Origin: Myxococcales bacterium
GTDB taxonomy: Bacteria > Myxococcota_A > Polyangia > Polyangiales > Polyangiaceae
Direction: 5' to 3'
Length of the DNA: 35,671 nt
Assembly (NCBI GenBank): GCA_903642325.1
Contig: CAHJWM010000048.1
Span: forward strand, 1 to 35,671
Shown here piece by piece: positions 14,940 to 23,201 of this stretch. Position numbers and translations under genes: made by a program. Numbering within the stretch: position 1 is the stretch's first letter; the number at the start of each line of letters is the position of its first letter. The notes under the pieces are model-generated. The model was given only the letters and a program-made list of their open reading frames with translations, searched no databases and was not told where the DNA came from.

Positions 14940-14940
14940 G

Positions 14941-16083
14941 ATGACTCAGCCGACCGCCCCTGGAGCCCCGAACGTCGCCGCAAACCTCAACCTGCAAGGC
15001 GGCGCGGCCATTGTCGCGCCCGTGAGCGCCTTTCCGGGGGGCGTGCCAGGCAACGCCCTGATCGTTCTGCCGCTCAGCCAGCCGTCGGAAGAATTGTCGG
15101 CGGCTCTGACCAAAGGTCCCATCGCGCTCGAGATCGAGAAGATGTGGGAGCTCCTCGGCTTCAATGGCCCTGCGGTGCAGGTGCAGGACGCCGAGGGCCG
15201 CCCCATTGCCATTGGTCTGGAAGATCTGTTGGCCGGCCTCGAAAAGCACTGGAGTGAAGACCAGAACGACCTCAATCGTGGTCGCTTGTTCGCTCAAGAG
15301 CTGATGAAATACGGTCGCTTCGAGCGCGCCGAAAAGGTCATGGGCAAGATCGTGGCTCTCGGTGGGGGCGGTGAGGACTGGCTCGGGCTCGGCGTCGCCC
15401 AGTTACAGCAGGAAAAGTGGGAGAAGGCCGAGGGCACGCTGAAGGGGGCAATGAACTTGCTGCCCGAGAGCCCGTTTCCGGCCCTCCACTTGGCCAAGGT
15501 CTTTCAAGGGACGAAAGACGTCGTCAATGAGCGTCTCATGATCGAAAAAGCGATCGCCGCCGATCCCAACTCGGTCGACGCCTGGGCGTACCTGTTTACC
15601 CAGGTCCGCGGGCTCGAGACGGACGAGGCGGCGACGGCGGCCGTGGTTGCGCTGGCCGATACGGAAGCCAACAAGAAGACGGCGGCGCCGTTCATCGCTT
15701 TGCAGGGCCTCTACTCTGCGGACGAAACCACCCGGGACAAGGCGCTGGTCTGGGCCAGGAAAGCCGTCGAGCGGAACGAGAACGACCCGCTGGCATTGAT
15801 TTGCCTATCCGCGCTCCATGGGCAAAATGGCGATCTCGACTCGGTGATCAGCGTTCTTCAGAAGCACGAGAGCAAGATGGCCAACGACGTGCGCTTGGCC
15901 AACAACTACTTCGAAGCGCTGTTCCAGAAGCGCGAGCTCAACCGCGTGACGAAGCTCCTGAACGCCCTCGCCGGGTCTGCCAATCGCGAGGTCAAACAGT
16001 TCGCGATCGAGCGCTCGCGCGCGGTGGCCCAGTTCCTTCAACAGCAGCAGCAGCAGTTGACGAGTGGCGCGCCGCGCGCCTGA
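14941..16083 (+). CDS. Tetratricopeptide-repeat protein
   Basis: 380 residues, cytoplasmic (no signal peptide, no membrane helix). Residues 1-95 are Pro/Ala-rich then a small folded region (ALIVLPLSQPSEELSAAL...). From about 110 to 365 come helix pairs of TPR type: FAQELMKYGRFERAEKVMGKI, WLGLGVAQLQQEKWEKAEG, ALVWARKAVERNENDPLALI. TPRs are protein-protein interaction scaffolds. The C-terminus has a run of six Gln, five from consecutive CAG codons (about 16042-16056), then LTSGAPRA. The ATG at 14941 is preceded by a strong hairpin instead of a clear Shine-Dalgarno. It is followed by the CorC-like gene after 113 bp. The specific role is unknown. Confidence 0.8.
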   Translation: MTQPTAPGAPNVAANLNLQGGAAIVAPVSAFPGGVPGNALIVLPLSQPSEELSAALTKGPIALEIEKMWELLGFNGPAVQVQDAEGRPIAIGLEDLLAGLEKHWSEDQNDLNRGRLFAQELMKYGRFERAEKVMGKIVALGGGGEDWLGLGVAQLQQEKWEKAEGTLKGAMNLLPESPFPALHLAKVFQGTKDVVNERLMIEKAIAADPNSVDAWAYLFTQVRGLETDEAATAAVVALADTEANKKTAAPFIALQGLYSADETTRDKALVWARKAVERNENDPLALICLSALHGQNGDLDSVISVLQKHESKMANDVRLANNYFEALFQKRELNRVTKLLNALAGSANREVKQFAIERSRAVAQFLQQQQQQLTSGAPRA

Positions 16084-16196
16084 CGCGGGACCTCGTTCAA
16101 AGTGCTGGTTAAAGGCCTGAACGGCCTCCGCTCTCGCGCGCCGCGAGCCACTCGGCTACGGTCGCCCTCGCGCTCGAGTGTAGGCGCGCCGCGCCG

Positions 16197-17450
16197 ATGT
16201 TGATTCTCGTTCTCACCGTTCTGGGTTCGCTCTCGATCTCTTTCTTTTGCTCGATCGCGGAAGCGGTGGTCTTGAGCGTCGGGCACGCGCAGATCGAGGC
16301 TCTGGGAAAATCGCGAGCGGGCGCGATCATGCGGGAGTTCAAGCGCGAAATCGATCGCCCAATTGCCGCCATCGTTTCGTTTCATACCGTCGCCCACACC
16401 ATCGGTGCTTCGGTCTGCGGCGCGATGTACGTGCACAACATGGGCGAGTCGACGCTTTGGGTGTTTTCGCTGACCTTCACCCTGGCCGTTCTGCTCTTCT
16501 CGGAGATCATCCCCAAGACCATCGGCGTCACGTACGTCGCGCAGTTGGCGGCTCCGGTTGCGTACGGCGTAACCGGGCTTGCCATCGCGCTGCGCCCGGT
16601 CTTGTGGGTGACCGGCGTAGTCGCCAAAGTGCTGCGCGGAGATCACGAGAACCCGGTCACCTCCCTGGAGGAGATCCGATTGCTCGTCGCGCTCGGTCGG
16701 ACCGAGGGCGCGCTCGCCGGGCGCGTTGCCGACATGATCGAGGGCGCCACCGCCCTGCGCGAGCTGACGGCCTATGAGGTGATGGTTCCGCGCTCGCAGG
16801 TTACGTTCCTCTCTGGAGAGCGCACGGTTCAGGAAAATTTGGAGCTGATTCGGCGCTCGCAACACAGCCGTTTCCCATACACGCCGGATTCCGATCTCGA
16901 CCACGCAAAGGGCGTCATCCTCGTCAAAGACTTGTTATTTCGCGACGGCGCGTTGGCTACCGGCGCCGACCTCGACTTCGATGCCTTGCAAACGCCATTG
17001 CTCGTCGTGCCCGCGAGCGCGCCGCTCGAGAAGGTGCTGAGAACGTTTCAAGAAGCACGTCGGCATATCGCGATCGTCGTCGACGAATACGGCGGCACCC
17101 AAGGTCTGATCACGCTGGAAGACGTGCTCGAGGAGATCGTGGGTGAGATCGAGGACGAGAGTGATCGCGTGGATCAGCGCATTTTTCGGCGCGCGGATGG
17201 CGTCTTCGTCTGCCGAGCGTCGGCCGAGACGCGCAAGTTGTTCGAAATCTTGAGCATCGAGGAGAGCGTGGAGCTCGTCACCGTCGGCGGCTTCGTCGCG
17301 GATCTAGTCGGCCGGGTGCCGCGCACCGGGGACGTGGTGGAGTTCCACGGCTTTCAATTCTCGGTCGCGCGCGCCAGTGCTCGCCGCGCCGAGCGGATCG
17401 AAGTGCGAAGGATCGCAACGGCCGTGAAGTCCGACCGCGTGCGCAGCTGA
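16197..17450 (+). CDS. CNNM/CorC-type transporter with CBS domains
   Basis: 417 residues. Residues 1-150 are a DUF21/CNNM membrane domain with about four helices (LILVLTVLGSLSISFF, FSLTFTLAVLLFSEIIPKTIG, ALRPVLWVTGVVAKVL). The SEIIPKT motif is typical. Two CBS domains follow (about 195-315, VMVPRSQVTFL...; HIAIVVDEYGGTQGLITLEDVLEEIVGEI). The C-terminal CorC/HlyC domain is about 330-405 (GVFVCRASAETRKLF, VTVGGFVADLVGRVP). The family is linked to magnesium or cobalt efflux, and the name hemolysin C is historical. The ATG at 16197 begins directly at the first helix. It has no coupled partner gene: the next feature is a broken gene 200 bp downstream. Confidence 0.9.
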   Translation: MLILVLTVLGSLSISFFCSIAEAVVLSVGHAQIEALGKSRAGAIMREFKREIDRPIAAIVSFHTVAHTIGASVCGAMYVHNMGESTLWVFSLTFTLAVLLFSEIIPKTIGVTYVAQLAAPVAYGVTGLAIALRPVLWVTGVVAKVLRGDHENPVTSLEEIRLLVALGRTEGALAGRVADMIEGATALRELTAYEVMVPRSQVTFLSGERTVQENLELIRRSQHSRFPYTPDSDLDHAKGVILVKDLLFRDGALATGADLDFDALQTPLLVVPASAPLEKVLRTFQEARRHIAIVVDEYGGTQGLITLEDVLEEIVGEIEDESDRVDQRIFRRADGVFVCRASAETRKLFEILSIEESVELVTVGGFVADLVGRVPRTGDVVEFHGFQFSVARASARRAERIEVRRIATAVKSDRVRS

Positions 17451-17651
17451 AGGCAGTTAGAGCGCAAGAAGCCGAGTTAGACAAGAACGTCAGCCGCGAG
17501 AGCCGCGCGCGTAGCATCGCGGCCGGCGCGGACCGGCTCGGACAGCGCGGACCGACGCGCGCTGAGCGCTCTCGGGGCCGCGCGAACCTCATTATCGCAA
17601 ATATGGACCGGCAAGCGCGTGTCCAGTTGCACTATACTCGAGCGCTAGCTG

Positions 17652-18190
17652 ATGCGGACTGCGGTGACAACGTCGACTCAGGTACGGTTTGCGGCGCTTC
17701 TTGCGGCGGCAGGTTTGGGGTTGTCGTGGGGCTGTGATGATCAAGGCAGCCAGCGCAGGGGCGGCGGCGCGATTCCGGACCTTAGCGCGGGCTCGGGTGC
17801 GGTCGCCCCGCTTGGAGGCAGCCCGGATGCTGGCGCGGGCGGGGCGGCTGACGGGGAGCAGATCGTGCAAGTGGTGCGCGGCTTACGCGATCATCAAATG
17901 GGTATGTCGGCAGTGTCATCAAAGCCCGCCCGTGCATGACGCGCCACTGCCTCTGGTGACCTACGCCGATACGCAGGGCCAATGCCTAGGGTCTTCGGTC
18001 AAGAAGACGGTTTGGCAGGAGATGCGCATTGATCGCAAACCGCTACATGCCTTTCATCGGGCCCCCATCTTGCCGCCGCCGATGCAGGCGCTCACGGACG
18101 AACAGCGTTCGACCCTGCTCAGCTGGTTGGCTCAAGGTGCGCGTGATCAAGGCGGACAGGGTTGCCCGCGAGCTTGCGATTGGAGCGCAG
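17652..18190 (+). pseudogene. Frameshifted cytochrome-c-like lipoprotein
   Basis: From the ATG at 17652 the frame encodes a lipoprotein signal ([15 protein letters not shown]) and a Gly/Ala/Ser-rich linker, then stops at 17939. The +1-shifted frame over 17889-18190 continues with a heme motif CRQCH (nt 17905-17919) and [19 protein letters not shown], then [23 protein letters not shown]. That matches small myxobacterial lipoproteins with a CxxCH motif and an APMPLVTY-like segment. So the signal part and heme part are in different frames, with the break near 17890-17905. The heme frame has no stop before recA and runs into it in frame. A TATACT hexamer at 17633 is a possible -10. The cause could be decay or a sequencing error. 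Confidence 0.6.
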
Positions 18191-18339
18191 CGCCGGCCAC
18201 CGGCAAAAGCGATGCCCCGTCTTCGAGTCGCGGGCGCCGCCACCAGCCAGGGCAATTCTCGGTGCTCAGCCGCGTTCCGTGCCGTATATCTGCACGAACG
18301 GCTCTCCCGTCAGACTATGTCCGCGCGCAGGCTCGGGCG

Positions 18340-18368
18340 TTGACATCTGAACAACCGAGCAGTAGAAC
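18340..18368 (+). promoter_or_regulatory. recA promoter with possible LexA-type box
   Basis: TTGACA at 18340-18345 is a perfect -35. After exactly 17 bp comes TAGAAC at 18363-18368, a fair -10. The leader to the recA ATG at 18406 would be about 30 nt. The 17-bp spacer (TCTGAACAACCGAGCAG, 18346-18362) carries CTGAAC and resembles the reverse complement of the myxobacterial LexA site as I recall it (CTRHAMRYBYGTTCAGS), matching 14 of 17 positions. A repressor there would block polymerase. The hexamers are seen; SOS control is inferred. Confidence 0.6.
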
Positions 18369-18395
18369 CACTCACAGGTCGAGCCAACCCGTATT

Positions 18396-18400
18396 GAGGA
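18396..18400 (+). promoter_or_regulatory. recA ribosome binding site
   Basis: GAGGA at 18396-18400 lies 5 bp before the ATG at 18406. It settles the recA start, although the same open frame reaches upstream to 17689 with no stop. Confidence 0.65.
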
Positions 18401-18405
18401 CGCCC

Positions 18406-19599
18406 ATGGACGAAAAGCCGAAAACCAAAGCTCTCGAACTCGCAATTGCCAGTGTCCAAAAGGAGTTTGGCGATGGCGCCATCATGCGTTTGAAAGACGG
18501 TGAGAAGATCGGCGGTGATGTTCAGGTCGTGCCCACGGGCTCCATGGGTCTCGACATTGCGCTTGGCATTGGCGGCTATCCTCGCGGCCGCATCGTCGAG
18601 ATTTACGGGCCTGAGTCGAGCGGTAAAACTACGCTCACCCTCCACGCGATCGCGAATGTGCAACGCCAGGGTGGCGTCGCCGCGTTCATCGACGCGGAAC
18701 ATGCCCTAGACATCACCTACGCCAAGAAGCTCGGCGTCAAGACCGACGAACTGCTCATCAGTCAGCCCGATTTCGGTGAACAAGCGTTGGAAATTACTGA
18801 CATGCTGGTGCGCTCCGGTGCCGTTGACTTGATCGTGATCGACTCCGTTGCCGCGCTCGTGCCCAAGGCTGAAATCGAAGGTGACATGGGTGATTCGCAC
18901 GTTGGCCTCCAGGCCCGCTTGATGAGCCAGGCCTTGCGCAAGGTCACGGGCTCCGTGGCGCGTTCCCATTGCATCATCATGTTCACCAACCAGATCCGCA
19001 TGAAGATCGGCGTCATGTTCGGTAGCCCGGAGACGACTACCGGCGGCAATGCGCTGAAATTCTACGCTTCGCAGCGCTTGGATATCCGCCGCATCGGCGC
19101 CATCAAGGAGAGCCTTAGTCCGGGCAAGGACCCGGTAGCGGTCGGCAATCGCACGCGCGTGAAGGTGGTCAAGAACAAGCTTGCTGCACCATTCCGCGAG
19201 GTCGAGTTCGACATCCTATACGGTCAGGGCATCAGCCGTTCGGGGGAGATCATCGATCTTGCCTCGGATCTGAACATCATTCAGAAGAGCGGCGCGTGGT
19301 TTTCTGTCGATGGTGAACGCATTGGCCAGGGGCGTGACAACGCTCGCACCTATCTGGAAACCCACCCGGAGCTCATGGCTCGTATCGAGCAAAAGCTGCT
19401 CCTGCACCACGGCATTATCGGGGGTGGCGGAGCCGCCGCGCCGAATGTGAATGCACCCGGCTCTGCTGGGGCGCCTGTCTCTGCCAGCTCCGCGGGGGTT
19501 CCTGGTAAGCCGCCGGGAAAAGGTGAAGCGCCTGTCCTTGCCACCGCTTCCGATCCAAGTGGGGCCAACGCCAAACGCGGCAACGTTCGCCCGAGCTGA
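18406..19599 (+). CDS. recA: Recombinase RecA
   Basis: 397 residues. The core is standard: P-loop GPESSGKT at 68-75, Walker [11 protein letters not shown], loop L1 around [20 protein letters not shown], and [28 protein letters not shown] before loop L2. It coats single-stranded DNA, drives strand exchange and acts as co-protease for LexA self-cleavage. The N-terminus ([22 protein letters not shown]) is normal for the family. The C-terminal 50 residues are Gly/Ala/Pro/Ser-rich with several Lys/Arg, unlike the acidic autoregulatory tail of E. coli RecA. The start at 18406 is fixed by GAGGA and by the promoter. The open frame upstream belongs to a broken heme lipoprotein, not to RecA. The next gene encodes an SprT-like protease. 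Confidence 0.97.
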   Translation: MDEKPKTKALELAIASVQKEFGDGAIMRLKDGEKIGGDVQVVPTGSMGLDIALGIGGYPRGRIVEIYGPESSGKTTLTLHAIANVQRQGGVAAFIDAEHALDITYAKKLGVKTDELLISQPDFGEQALEITDMLVRSGAVDLIVIDSVAALVPKAEIEGDMGDSHVGLQARLMSQALRKVTGSVARSHCIIMFTNQIRMKIGVMFGSPETTTGGNALKFYASQRLDIRRIGAIKESLSPGKDPVAVGNRTRVKVVKNKLAAPFREVEFDILYGQGISRSGEIIDLASDLNIIQKSGAWFSVDGERIGQGRDNARTYLETHPELMARIEQKLLLHHGIIGGGGAAAPNVNAPGSAGAPVSASSAGVPGKPPGKGEAPVLATASDPSGANAKRGNVRPS

Positions 19600-19985
19600 A
19601 GCTCTTGCCGTTGGCCTCGTGACGCGGCAATCAGCGAGGGGCTCGGAAGCCAGCCGCCGCGGTGTCGTGCTTCGGTGGCTCGTCCCATGGCAGCGGTGCG
19701 CACAGGTGTGGGCATGTCGTTCTGATTAGACTTGGCGGTAACCTGTCCGGATTGTTGGGATATTTCTGGAGTTCGGCCAGAGGGCCTCGTCGGGCCATTT
19801 GTGGGCACAAAACTCTGCCCTCGTGGGCGGAAGTCTTGGCGGAACGCGGGGTTAGGGGCGCGTCAGCGCGCGTCCGTGCTTTCGAGGTCAACGTGCCAGT
19901 ATTATTGGACTATTTTCGTTTCCTTGACGCTGTCGATCCCGTCCCTTAGTCCCAATTCCAGTTCCGCGTCTGGCTCGACCGTCTC
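19600..19985 (+). other. Intergenic region after recA
   Basis: 386 bp without a credible gene; frames here lack ribosome sites and have non-coding codon use. A possible hairpin TTGCCG...CGGCAA lies just after the recA stop (about 19605-19630) but has no T-run. Near the right end is an AT-rich patch with TATTAT at 19900-19905, and TTGACG at 19924-19929 with TAGTCC 17 bp later, either of which could serve a promoter for the protease gene at 19986. Confidence 0.4.
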
Positions 19986-20873
19986 ATGGCACCTCAATTG
20001 CGCTTCCCCTGGCTCACCGCCGCCGCAAGCACCGCAGGCTCCTCATTGAGCCGTCTCGGTCGCGCCGCGCGTCTGCGTGGCGCTCGCGTGTCCGTTCCGC
20101 GCATGGCGACCACCGCGGCGGTGCGCATCCCGGACGCGCAGGCGCAGGTCCCCCTTTACTTCCTGCCCTCCGGTCCGCAAATCTTCATCCACGAGGGAGC
20201 GCGTCAGCGTCTGGAGCGCCGCTTGGAGACAGCGTTCGGTGGTCCGGTTCAGCTCGGAGTGACGGATAACCGCCGGCGGATGGTCACACAGACGCGTGTC
20301 CGGGGGCGCTTGCGCGTTCGCGTCAACATGATGTTTTTGGGGGCGGAGCCCCGCATCTTGGACGCTCTGGTCGCCTACGTCGTGCACGGTGATCGCGATG
20401 CGTCGCAGGTCATTGGCGAATTCATCTCGGGGAACACTCACCGCATCCGCGCCTCACGCCGGGCCACGGTCAAGCTACAGGCTCAGGGGCACGTCCACGA
20501 CTTGGCGGAGATCTTCGCCCAGCTGAACGATACCTATTTCGGCGGCAGCATCGGGGATGTGCTCATCACCTGGGGTCGGCGCACGAGCCCCGCGGCCAAA
20601 CAGCGCCGCACCATCAAGCTCGGTAGCTACAGCGCAAGTGAGCGCTTGATCCGCGTCCACCCGGTTCTCGATGCGGAGTGGGTTCCCCGTTACTTCGTGT
20701 CCTACATCGTGTTTCATGAGCTCTTGCATCACGTGATGCCGGAAGTGCGCGTCGGCGGCCGGACCCTGATTCATCCGCCCGAGTTTGCCAGCCGTGAACG
20801 CGAGTTCCGCTTCCACGACCGTGCGCTCGCCTGGGAGCACAAGCACATCGACCGCTTGCTCCGGGCCCGCTGA
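19986..20873 (+). CDS. SprT-like zinc metalloprotease
   Basis: 295 residues. The catalytic motif is H244-E-L-L-H248, embedded in SYIVFHELLHHVMPEV, with E245 as general base and a likely third ligand at H277 (EFRFHDRALAWEHKHI) or H263. Upstream, residues about 170-225 (LAEIFAQLNDTYFGGSIGDVLITWGRR, then IKLGSYSASERLIRVHPVLD) match the SprT-like fold, where a helix and beta-strands precede the zinc helix. Some SprT/SPRTN relatives degrade proteins cross-linked to DNA, but bacterial members are poorly studied. Residues 1-50 are low complexity and basic, so the start at 19986 is uncertain; M40 at 20103 is an alternative. It follows recA on the same strand, 386 bp away. Confidence 0.78.
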   Translation: MAPQLRFPWLTAAASTAGSSLSRLGRAARLRGARVSVPRMATTAAVRIPDAQAQVPLYFLPSGPQIFIHEGARQRLERRLETAFGGPVQLGVTDNRRRMVTQTRVRGRLRVRVNMMFLGAEPRILDALVAYVVHGDRDASQVIGEFISGNTHRIRASRRATVKLQAQGHVHDLAEIFAQLNDTYFGGSIGDVLITWGRRTSPAAKQRRTIKLGSYSASERLIRVHPVLDAEWVPRYFVSYIVFHELLHHVMPEVRVGGRTLIHPPEFASREREFRFHDRALAWEHKHIDRLLRAR

Positions 20874-21102
20874 GGTCGGCCTAATCCGGCTCGCACTCGC
20901 AGGCCGCTGGGTCTCTGGCGAATTTGCGGGCGCGCGGACCTCTGAGATTTCGCTCGCGGGGGATCCCCGGGCCTACGAGTAGAGCCTGGGGCGCAATCGC
21001 GCGCTCGCAGCCCCGCTGTCAGCGCGCTCCGTGCTGCACGCTCTTCCACGCCGCGAGAAGCCCGTTGGAGCTGCGATTTTTCGGCATGCGCCGCGCCCGG
21101 GC

Positions 21103-21867
21103 TCAGAATTCGATCGCCAACCCCAATACCCATGTGTTCGCACCGACGTTCAAGCGTTTGGAGGAGCCGAATGCGTCGAGCTCGCTGCCGTACCACTCCG
21201 CGAAGATGTAGCTGTTGTTGATGCCGATGCTATTGTCGGCGTCACGCGCGGTTTGCTGGTCCAAAATGTCCATTAAGAACATGCCGCCGACCGCGTATTG
21301 AGGGCCGTATGAGGCGCCTTTGCCGGCCACACCATTCTGGTTGGCGGTGCTGCCGCCGTCGCTCGCCCACCACAGCGCGTAGCCGGCGCCGACCTTGGCG
21401 TAGGGCACGAGCGGCACGCCGAGCTCACGCATGAAGACGTCCGCGCGTAGCACGGCGACGAGGTAGAAGGGCATGACCGCGAGCGAGGTCTTTTCGTCGG
21501 ATAGGACGTCGGGTTGGGCGGTGAGGCGCGCGTAGCCGGATGCGCGCGTGTAGCCCCAGCCGAGACCGGGCCCGAGCGTACCCAAGTGCGGGATGCGCAG
21601 CACTTGCCAATCCCCTTCCAGGCCCACCATGTAGCGTTTGCCGTCGCCGAAGGTGTCTTTGAACGGCGTGCCAGACACGGAGTGATCCACTCGCGGCGTG
21701 TAGGGGCCAAAACGAGCTTCGAACATGCCGTATTGCGCGGACTCGCCATGATTGCGGTTGCGCGCTCCGTACGCGCCAAACTCGTCGGTGCCTTGTGCCC
21801 CCGCGTTTGGTGCCACCCCGAGCAAAGCCGCCGCTAGCGGCAGTGGGCACAGAGCGAATCGTTTCAC
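21103..21867 (-). CDS. Outer-membrane beta-barrel protein, MXAN_2562-like
   Basis: 254 residues with a signal peptide cleaved after about residue 24 (LPLAAALLGVAPNAGA). The mature protein alternates hydrophobic and aromatic residues (GYTRASGYARLT, YLVAVLRADVFMREL, YAKVGAGYALWWAS) and ends with WVLGLAIEF, a C-terminal Phe typical of barrels sorted by BamA. The FGPYTPRVD...TPFKDTFGDGKRY region looks like the MXAN_2562 outer-membrane family; this is from memory. The GTG start at 21867 overlaps the stop of the MYXO-CTERM gene as GTGA, so the two are translationally coupled. In Myxococcus the same pair of families is adjacent (MXAN_2561 and MXAN_2562), which supports the call. Confidence 0.78.
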   Translation of the reverse strand: MKRFALCPLPLAAALLGVAPNAGAQGTDEFGAYGARNRNHGESAQYGMFEARFGPYTPRVDHSVSGTPFKDTFGDGKRYMVGLEGDWQVLRIPHLGTLGPGLGWGYTRASGYARLTAQPDVLSDEKTSLAVMPFYLVAVLRADVFMRELGVPLVPYAKVGAGYALWWASDGGSTANQNGVAGKGASYGPQYAVGGMFLMDILDQQTARDADNSIGINNSYIFAEWYGSELDAFGSSKRLNVGANTWVLGLAIEF

Positions 21868-23069
21868 GCGGCTCGCCTCCGACGGAGGAGCAGGCAGGAA
21901 GCAACGCCGAGCAGTCCGATCCAGGTCAGCGGCTCGCGCCGAGATGAAAAGCTGCAGAAGCCGCCGCCGGCTTTACCGCCCGCGTCGGTGTAGGCCTCGA
22001 AGAAGCCGGTGATGGGCTGCGGCACCGCGCACTTGACCGTCGACAATACGCCGAGGTTTTCATACGAATCAGTGGTGGCGACGGCGACGTTGTACGCCAC
22101 GCCGTCGATTAAGCCCGTGGCGTTGCCGCCCTTCGATTGGGGCCCTGCGCTTCCACATTGGGTGTTTGGGTCCGGGTGGGCTCCGGCGATCAAGGCCGTG
22201 GAGCCCGAACACGCCGGGATGACGCCGGCGTCATCCGGATAGACGCCGGCATCTTTGGCGGCGGCGTCGCCCGGGGGCGGGTCGCAGTAGAAGTTATAAC
22301 CGTTGATCGTGGTGTCGCCGGTGGCCGTGGTGTAGTCGAAGCTTACCGGCAATAAGTTCTCACCGATGCCAACGCGGACCCGGTCGGGCGGCACCGGCGC
22401 CGATAGCTTGTAGGTCGCTTTCCAGGTGACGAAGGTGCCTACGACGTTGTTGCCAGCGTCGACCAGAAAGAAATAAACGTTGATGTTCTGATAGGCGGTG
22501 GTCGAGGTCTTGTCGATGCAGGCGTCGTCGTCCGACGCGCTGGCGGTGCTAGTGCCGCCGCTGCCGCCCGTGGTTCCACTGCTGTCTTCGCCGGCGGCGC
22601 CATTCGTGCTCGTGCCCCCCGTGCCGGCCGTCGCCCCGCTTGTGTTCCCCGAAGAAGTACCAGAAGCCAGGGTCCTCAAATAAAGGATCTCTTTGACCGG
22701 CACTCGGATCGTCGGAGGGTTGATTTGCGTCGCCGCGATCCCTTCGCCGATTTGATTACAGTTGCTGATGTTGGGGTTGATTCGATTGTCCTGCACCTCG
22801 CAGGCGTTCCCAGCCCACACTTGCAGCGTTAGACCGGTAAACCCGGACAGCGCGACCGAGAAGTCGATCGCGCCGTTTTGGTGGCAGTCCTCGTAATTGA
22901 TTTGATCATTGCGCAGGTTACGCCCGCGGTTCGGACGCGTGGCTGAGATCCCCGTGGTGGGCAGCGTGACGGCTGTTACCCCGAGCGTTTGCGCGTGGGC
23001 TGGCCTCACGATGCTCGACATGAAGCCGGCAATGGCTAGGAAGGCGAACACTCGAATGAGGGTGAACAT
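21864..23069 (-). CDS. MYXO-CTERM-anchored surface protein, MXAN_2561-like
   Basis: 401 residues. A signal peptide (IRVFAFLAIAGFMSSIVRPAHA) ends near residue 26. The body has beta-rich regions and about ten cysteines. A Gly/Ser/Thr linker at about 136-178 (GTSSGNTSGATAGTGGTSTNG and on) interrupts it. The C-terminus is a sorting tail: GGGFCSFSSRREP, a hydrophobic helix (WIGLLGVASCLLL) and RRRRAA. This is the MYXO-CTERM plan, in which a cysteine (C372 here) precedes the helix and the tail is processed for cell-surface attachment. The ATG at 23069 has AAAGGAG about 9 bp upstream; a longer frame to 23699 is antisense to the next gene and rejected. It is coupled to the outer-membrane protein gene. 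Confidence 0.82.
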   Translation of the reverse strand: MFTLIRVFAFLAIAGFMSSIVRPAHAQTLGVTAVTLPTTGISATRPNRGRNLRNDQINYEDCHQNGAIDFSVALSGFTGLTLQVWAGNACEVQDNRINPNISNCNQIGEGIAATQINPPTIRVPVKEILYLRTLASGTSSGNTSGATAGTGGTSTNGAAGEDSSGTTGGSGGTSTASASDDDACIDKTSTTAYQNINVYFFLVDAGNNVVGTFVTWKATYKLSAPVPPDRVRVGIGENLLPVSFDYTTATGDTTINGYNFYCDPPPGDAAAKDAGVYPDDAGVIPACSGSTALIAGAHPDPNTQCGSAGPQSKGGNATGLIDGVAYNVAVATTDSYENLGVLSTVKCAVPQPITGFFEAYTDAGGKAGGGFCSFSSRREPLTWIGLLGVASCLLLRRRRAA

Positions 23070-23173
23070 CTCGCGGGCTCCTTTGAGCACATGGCGTGCC
23101 ACGCTGCAATTGTGGGGCAGAACTCGGGTTAAATGCTGGCGCGTATTCGGGCGGCGCGCCAAGCTGTCGGAAG

Positions 23174-23198
23174 CGCTCCGGAGCGTGTCAAACTGACA
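23174..23198 (+). promoter_or_regulatory. Two adjacent palindromes in a divergent promoter region
   Basis: CGCTCCGGAGCG at 23174-23185 is a perfect 12-bp palindrome. TGTCA-AAC-TGACA at 23186-23198 is an inverted repeat that follows without a gap and ends 3 bp before the start at 23202. TTGACA on the leftward strand (23191-23186) overlaps it. This looks like an operator controlling the pseudokinase gene, the MYXO-CTERM gene, or both. Confidence 0.45.
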
Positions 23199-23201
23199 AA
23201 G

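Larger units (their letters stand above)
14593..14940 (+). other. Non-coding gap between rseP and the TPR gene
   Basis: 348 bp between divergent genes. It holds the tandem GTTCGACG repeat block at 14712-14749 and a hairpin at 14912-14939 next to the TPR start. A 72-codon leftward frame (14614-14832) exists but has no ribosome site and low-complexity composition, so it is not called. No clear promoter hexamers were found. Confidence 0.5.

Noticed and set aside
16042-16056. A CAG tract as a regulatory repeat
   Set aside because: It codes a short Gln run at the end of the TPR protein and is more simply a coding feature.
16038-16904. A 288-codon leftward frame over the TPR 3' end and the CorC-type gene
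   Set aside because: It lies opposite clear membrane and CBS domains and shows no fold or start signal.
17689-18405. A long N-terminal extension of RecA
   Set aside because: The upstream part matches a heme lipoprotein, while a promoter and ribosome site lie just before the ATG at 18406. RecA of normal size starts there.
19662-19949. A 95-codon gene after recA
   Set aside because: No ribosome site, unlikely codon use and no domain. The frames in this gap are all similar and short.
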